Source: Bacteroidota bacterium (GTDB lineage Bacteria; Bacteroidota; Bacteroidia; UBA8524). Taken from it: a DNA stretch of 25,732 nucleotides. Below, piece after piece: positions 21,992 through 25,732 of the stretch. Position 1 is the stretch's first letter; the number at the start of each line of letters is the position of its first letter. The translations under genes and the position numbers were made by a program. The notes under the pieces were generated by a model. The model was given only the letters and a program-made list of their open reading frames with translations, was not told the DNA's origin and made no database searches. Location: assembly GCA_003531115.1 (NCBI GenBank), contig DQHT01000032.1:1832-27563 (forward strand), read 5' to 3'.

Positions 21992-22615
21992 ATGTCATCA
22001 GATAAGAGTCAGGAACTGAACTGGTTGCAGGGTAATGCTGCAGATTTCACACGCATTTATACGCGCTACCAACCCCTTTTATTCGGCATTGCGCGCAGTT
22101 ATGTGGATGATTCTGCCCTGGCTTCCGACATGGTCCAGGATGTTTTTCTCAAACTTTGGAACAAACGCCTCGAACTTAAGATCGATGACCTGCGCAGCTA
22201 TCTTTTTGGCATGATCCGCAATCGCTGTATGGATCATCATCGCTCCCTGAAACGTACGGATGAACTTCATCATGCAGAATCAGTTGAAACCGGTGAAGAA
22301 GCAGACCATGCCCTGGAAGCCAAACAAACGGGCAAACAACTCGATGCCATGATCCGGGCTTTAAGTCCGCAATGCCGCACCGTCTTTTTATTGGTACGCT
22401 TCGAAGGTTTGCCCTACAAAGAAGTGGCCGAACTCCTCAACATTTCCGCCAAAACTGTGGAAAATCACATGGGCCGGGCTTTAAAAGTATTGCGCGAAGG
22501 CATGAAAGAGGGAGATGAAAGCCTGAATGCCCTATTTATTTTCGCCCTGTTTACGGCAGATTTCGGCAATAATGTAGATTTTTTTCAAAACTTGTTGGGG
22601 GTAAAGCTCAATTGA
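21992..22615 (+). CDS. ECF RNA polymerase sigma factor, FecI-like (Bacteroidota expansion family)
   Basis: A 207-aa group-4 sigma factor with region 2 (FTRIYTRYQPLLFGIARSYV, then DMVQDVFLKLWNKR, about 47-59, for core binding and -10 melting) and region 4 (LSPQCRTVFLLVRFEGLPY, then EVAELLNISAKTVENHMGRAL, about 144-164, the helix-turn-helix for -35 recognition). The next gene encodes its likely anti-sigma factor FecR, 19 bp downstream, then a TonB-dependent transducer, so it should switch on this receptor operon in response to an outer-membrane signal. The ATG at 21992 (MSSDKSQELN) is preferred over 21947 because the extra 15 residues are unlike the family and the -7-like ACTTTTG lies inside them. 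A hydrophobic C-terminal tail (LNALFIFALFTADF) is slightly unusual. Confidence 0.92.
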   Translation: MSSDKSQELNWLQGNAADFTRIYTRYQPLLFGIARSYVDDSALASDMVQDVFLKLWNKRLELKIDDLRSYLFGMIRNRCMDHHRSLKRTDELHHAESVETGEEADHALEAKQTGKQLDAMIRALSPQCRTVFLLVRFEGLPYKEVAELLNISAKTVENHMGRALKVLREGMKEGDESLNALFIFALFTADFGNNVDFFQNLLGVKLN

Positions 22616-22634
22616 AACGTCCTAACTCTGAAGC

Positions 22635-23606
22635 ATGCTCAGACAGCACTCAGATATTGACATTTTAATTGCCAAAAGCCTATCAGGTGAAAACCTGGCC
22701 GGAGACAGATCGACCCTGGATGCCTGGATCGCTGAAAATCCCCGGTTATGGCTGGAGGCAGAAAAAAGCTGGTTCGCCGCCAAATCGGAATGGTTCGAAG
22801 AAGAGGATCTCTCTTTTAAGACCCTGCCGGTTTATTTGCGCCCAAAATCAGCAAAACTCCCTGTGTACAGATGGGTGGGTTTGGCCGCTTCCTTAATCCT
22901 TATTGCTATGATCTCATTCTTCCTTATCCGCGAAAATGAAGTTGAAACTTATGCTGTACTGTCAGAAACAAAAACCCTGACCGGTCAGCAAAAGGAAGTG
23001 GTATTGCCCGATGGGTCCAAAGTTCGGCTGAACGCGTCCAGTAACCTTCGTTTTCCCGCAGAATTTGCACCAAACCAGCGTGAAGTATACCTCGAAGGAG
23101 AGGCCTATTTCGAGGTGGTGGCCGACAAAAAACGTCCGCTCATCATCCATGGAACCGAAGCCAATATCCGCGTTCTGGGAACTGCATTTAATGTTCACGC
23201 CTACCCGGGAAGAGGGATGGAAGTTGCAGTTCGTAGCGGAAAGATCAATATGGTAAGCCATAGCGGAACCGGTACAGATGTACTTATGGTCCCCGCAGGG
23301 AAAAAAGGAGTAAGTTATAAATCGGCCGGAGTTTGGCAGGTTGAGTCGGCTTCCGAAATGGATTTCGACTGGCTTGACGGCAAAATGCAATTCAATGAAA
23401 GTCCTCTGAGTGAGGTCGTTGAGGAACTCGAACGCAGTTTTAGTGTCGACATTGAACTGGCCGATGCCAATCTTGCAGCTTGCCGTATTTCTGCGACATT
23501 TAATCGAAACAGTATTGAAGAAGTGCTGGAGACCTTATCTTTGATCGTTGATTTCACTTATGAGCGCGAAGGCGATCGTATCGTGATCAACGGCAAAGGC
23601 TGCTAA
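22635..23606 (+). CDS. FecR-type anti-sigma / signal transducer protein
   Basis: An inner-membrane regulator that passes a signal from a TonB-dependent receptor to its ECF sigma factor. The 323-aa protein has a cytoplasmic N-terminal part (1-75, with the WIAENPRLWLEAEKSW pattern of the sigma-binding region), one membrane helix (about 79-98, WVGLAASLILIAMISFFLI), a periplasmic FecR domain (about 110-215: LPDGSKVRLNASSNLRFP, REVYLEGEAYFEV, RVLGTAFNVHAY, VAVRSGKINM), and a C-terminal DUF4974 domain (about 250-320: GKMQFNESPLSEVVEELER, then a secretin/TonB-like short fold). It starts 19 bp after the sigma gene and ends 14 bp before the receptor gene, so the three form one operon. The signal cannot be read from the sequence. 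Confidence 0.93.
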   Translation: MLRQHSDIDILIAKSLSGENLAGDRSTLDAWIAENPRLWLEAEKSWFAAKSEWFEEEDLSFKTLPVYLRPKSAKLPVYRWVGLAASLILIAMISFFLIRENEVETYAVLSETKTLTGQQKEVVLPDGSKVRLNASSNLRFPAEFAPNQREVYLEGEAYFEVVADKKRPLIIHGTEANIRVLGTAFNVHAYPGRGMEVAVRSGKINMVSHSGTGTDVLMVPAGKKGVSYKSAGVWQVESASEMDFDWLDGKMQFNESPLSEVVEELERSFSVDIELADANLAACRISATFNRNSIEEVLETLSLIVDFTYEREGDRIVINGKGC

Positions 23607-23620
23607 CGCAGAAAGGTTTC

Positions 23621-25732
23621 ATGCTAAAATATCTGTTAACAACATTATGTTGTTTGACCCTCTTTGGGTCAGAAGAAATTTTCGGTCAGGCTCTTGAAAC
23701 GCGTGTAAATGTCATCGCGAAGAACCTCTCTATTAAAGAAATCCTTCAGCAGATAGAAGCTTCAACATCGGTTCGTTTCTCCTATTCGGACGATGTTGTT
23801 CCCGTTGAAAAACGTATTAACCTCAACCTGAAAAATGTTCCCCTTAAACAGGCGCTGAATCAGATCTTTGCCAATACATTTATCGACTTTCGGGAGAACC
23901 AGAACCAGGTCCTTCTTTTTCGCAAAAAGCTCAATTTAAATAAGGATATAAACTATACCATCAGCGGGTTTATCCGCGAGGCGCAAAGCGGGGAGCCACT
24001 TATGGGTGTAAACATCGCCCGTAAAGGTACCTGGGAAGGAACCAGCACCAATGCCTACGGCTACTATTCCCTATCCTCTAATTCAGACACTTTCCATCTG
24101 CAGATCTCCTATATCGGCTTCAAAACCATCGAACAATTTATTCTTCTCGATCAAAATATCGAATTGAATGTATTGATGGAAGACAATTCAAGCCTTGGAG
24201 AAATAGTTGTCGGGGCCTCAAAAACAAATACCCCGGAAGAAATTACGGCCATTAGCAAGATCGAGATACCTATCCCCCAAATTCAGGATATTCCGGCCTT
24301 ATTTGGAGAAAAGGATGTTTTTAAAGCCATTAAGCTGATGCCGGGGGTGCAATCAGGCAATGAAGGACAATCCGGATTTTATGTCCGTGGAGGCGGACCA
24401 GATCAGAACCTCATCATCCTGGATGATGCAACCGTATATAACGCCTTCCATCTTTTTGGATTTTTTTCGCTGTTCAACGGCGATGCCCTGCGTTCGGTTG
24501 AACTAACAAAAGGTGGATTCCCGGCCCGGTATGGAGGGCGTTTGTCGTCAGTGTTGGATGTTCACATGAAAGACGGAAACAAGGAAGCGTTTCATGGTTC
24601 GGGTGGAATCGGAATTATCTCTTCCCGCATTACGCTCGAAGGTCCGATCAAAAAGAATGTCAGCTCTTTTTTGGTATCGGGTAGAAGAACATACATGGAC
24701 ATGGTCATTCGTCCTTTTTTTAGCGATGAAACATTGGCCACCTTCTATTTTTATGATATTACCGCCAAGGGTGATTGGGTTTTTAGTGATAAGGACAAAC
24801 TTTTTTTGAGCTTCTACCACGGTCGCGATCGTTACTTTATCAACGAAGGAAACAAACAGTACGGCGTTCGGGGAGGTACCAATTGGGAAAACCTGACATC
24901 CACCCTCCGTTGGAATCATGTTATCAATTCCCGGCTCTTTTCCAATACTTCGCTCGTATTAAGCAATTATAAACTGCGCGTGGAGGCAGGTGGAGTATAT
25001 GATTATAAAGAATATTTACTCAAGCTGTATTCGGGCATTACCGACCTGAGCCTGAAAACCGATTTCGACTACAACCATTCTGCGAGAAGAAAAATGCGCT
25101 TCGGGGCTATTTCGACCTTCCACTATTTTGTTCCTCAGGGTTATTACGAACTCAATGAAGTAAATGGCCGGGAGTTGCAGGGCGAAGAACATTATGCCTC
25201 TCAGGAGAGTGCTGTTTATATAGAAGATGAGTACCAGTTTACTTCGAAGATCAGCTCTGCTTCGGGACTGCGTTTCACCCATTTTATTGCAAGCGGGAAA
25301 TCATACGTCAGGGCTGAGCCGCGCATTTTACTCCGTTATGAACCCAATAAAAAGAACGCTTTTAAATTGAGTTATACGCTTATGAATCAATTTGTTCATT
25401 TGCTGTCAACAACCGGTGTAGGCCTTCCAACCGACCTTTGGGTACCCAGCACAAAAAACGTTGCTCCCCAGCAGGGTCACCAGGTTACAGGGGGGTACGG
25501 ACGTTCTTTTAAAAAGATTAAATCCTTTCTCTCTGTAGAAGCCTATTATAAAAAATCGAACGGGGTGATTGGCTATAAAGAAGGCGCCACCTTTGTAGAA
25601 ATTAGTCCCGACAACGAACCCGTTAAGGTTAACTGGGAACAGAATATCACCCAGGGTCAGAGCTGGAGCTATGGATTTGAGGTCCTGCTCCAGAAAAAAG
25701 TGGGGAAACTAACCGGCTGGATTGGCTATACC
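23621..25732 (+). CDS. TonB-dependent receptor/transducer (STN + CarboxypepD_reg-like + plug + barrel), 3' end outside window
   Basis: An outer-membrane TonB-dependent receptor. The frame is open from ATG 23621 to the window end (704 codons) and is incomplete. An AAAGG at 23612-23616 may serve as ribosome binding site. Domains in order: signal peptide ending near FGQA (1-24); STN domain (about 28-100, NLSIKEILQQIEAST, then KNVPLKQALNQIF); CarboxypepD_reg-like beta domain (111-186, ISGFIREAQSGEPLMGVNI); plug (about 200-320) with VFKAIKLMPGVQSG, FYVRGGGPDQNLIILDDA (253-270) and GGFPARYGGRLSSVLDV; then barrel strands. The STN domain should contact FecR and make this a signalling receptor. The plug has the GGGPDQNLI... 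type, which I associate with non-SusC receptors paired with DUF4249 proteins, so a DUF4249 gene may follow outside the window (inference). The substrate is unknown. Confidence 0.92.
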   Translation, partial: MLKYLLTTLCCLTLFGSEEIFGQALETRVNVIAKNLSIKEILQQIEASTSVRFSYSDDVVPVEKRINLNLKNVPLKQALNQIFANTFIDFRENQNQVLLFRKKLNLNKDINYTISGFIREAQSGEPLMGVNIARKGTWEGTSTNAYGYYSLSSNSDTFHLQISYIGFKTIEQFILLDQNIELNVLMEDNSSLGEIVVGASKTNTPEEITAISKIEIPIPQIQDIPALFGEKDVFKAIKLMPGVQSGNEGQSGFYVRGGGPDQNLIILDDATVYNAFHLFGFFSLFNGDALRSVELTKGGFPARYGGRLSSVLDVHMKDGNKEAFHGSGGIGIISSRITLEGPIKKNVSSFLVSGRRTYMDMVIRPFFSDETLATFYFYDITAKGDWVFSDKDKLFLSFYHGRDRYFINEGNKQYGVRGGTNWENLTSTLRWNHVINSRLFSNTSLVLSNYKLRVEAGGVYDYKEYLLKLYSGITDLSLKTDFDYNHSARRKMRFGAISTFHYFVPQGYYELNEVNGRELQGEEHYASQESAVYIEDEYQFTSKISSASGLRFTHFIASGKSYVRAEPRILLRYEPNKKNAFKLSYTLMNQFVHLLSTTGVGLPTDLWVPSTKNVAPQQGHQVTGGYGRSFKKIKSFLSVEAYYKKSNGVIGYKEGATFVEISPDNEPVKVNWEQNITQGQSWSYGFEVLLQKKVGKLTGWIGYT

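Overview
The window reads as a chromosomal segment of a Bacteroidota bacterium, most likely in or near the Saprospiria/Chitinophagia side of the phylum (inference). Reasons: a FecI-type ECF sigma factor, a FecR with a C-terminal DUF4974-like domain and a TonB-dependent receptor with STN and CarboxypepD_reg-like domains lie in a row; several genes have the Bacteroidota -7 box TAnnTTTG just before the start codon and no clear Shine-Dalgarno sequence; and a 630-aa PurF-like protein and a surface module of a kind familiar from this phylum are present. No rRNA, tRNA or CRISPR array was seen.

Layout. 1-4472 (+): recJ and lptB overlap by 4 nt, followed by a 614-aa exported protein of unknown function. 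4469-6361 (-): PurF-like amidotransferase, convergent with the preceding gene and divergent from aroQ. 6458-7773 (+): aroQ and a purine nucleoside phosphorylase gene, each with its own -7 box. 7783-9311 (+): a REP-associated tyrosine transposase (RAYT) whose reading frame carries palindromes and a 15-bp minisatellite, overlapping by 4 nt a MepA-like LAS-type peptidase gene. 9312-11002: a CNNM/CBS transporter gene between two repeat-rich spacers. 11003-11383: a RidA-family gene. 11493-13343: an AT-rich, isolated gene for a large protein with a C-terminal PD-(D/E)XK nuclease-like domain, then a 349-bp repeat-rich spacer. 13693-15936 (+): a polytopic GT-C-like membrane protein and a DUF3365-type haem c lipoprotein. 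15941-19563 (-): an overlapping operon rlmD / 124-aa unknown / GT2 glycosyltransferase / aldose-1-epimerase-like, with a small membrane protein and an NhaC-type antiporter upstream on the same strand (19616-21904). 21992-25732 (+): ECF sigma, FecR and a TonB-dependent transducer cut by the window end.

How they work together. Most genes are housekeeping: DNA repair (RecJ), LPS export (LptB), shikimate pathway (AroQ), purine salvage (PNP), rRNA methylation (RlmD), ion homeostasis (NhaC, CNNM). The last three genes form a cell-surface signalling unit in which an outer-membrane receptor would signal through FecR to the sigma factor. The least ordinary material lies between about 7.8 and 13.7 kb: a RAYT with REP-like hairpins inside its own gene, several unrelated 7-8-bp tandem repeats and degenerate REP-like hairpins around neighbouring genes, and an apparently acquired nuclease-like gene. 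That repeat landscape is the best candidate here for something not well described.
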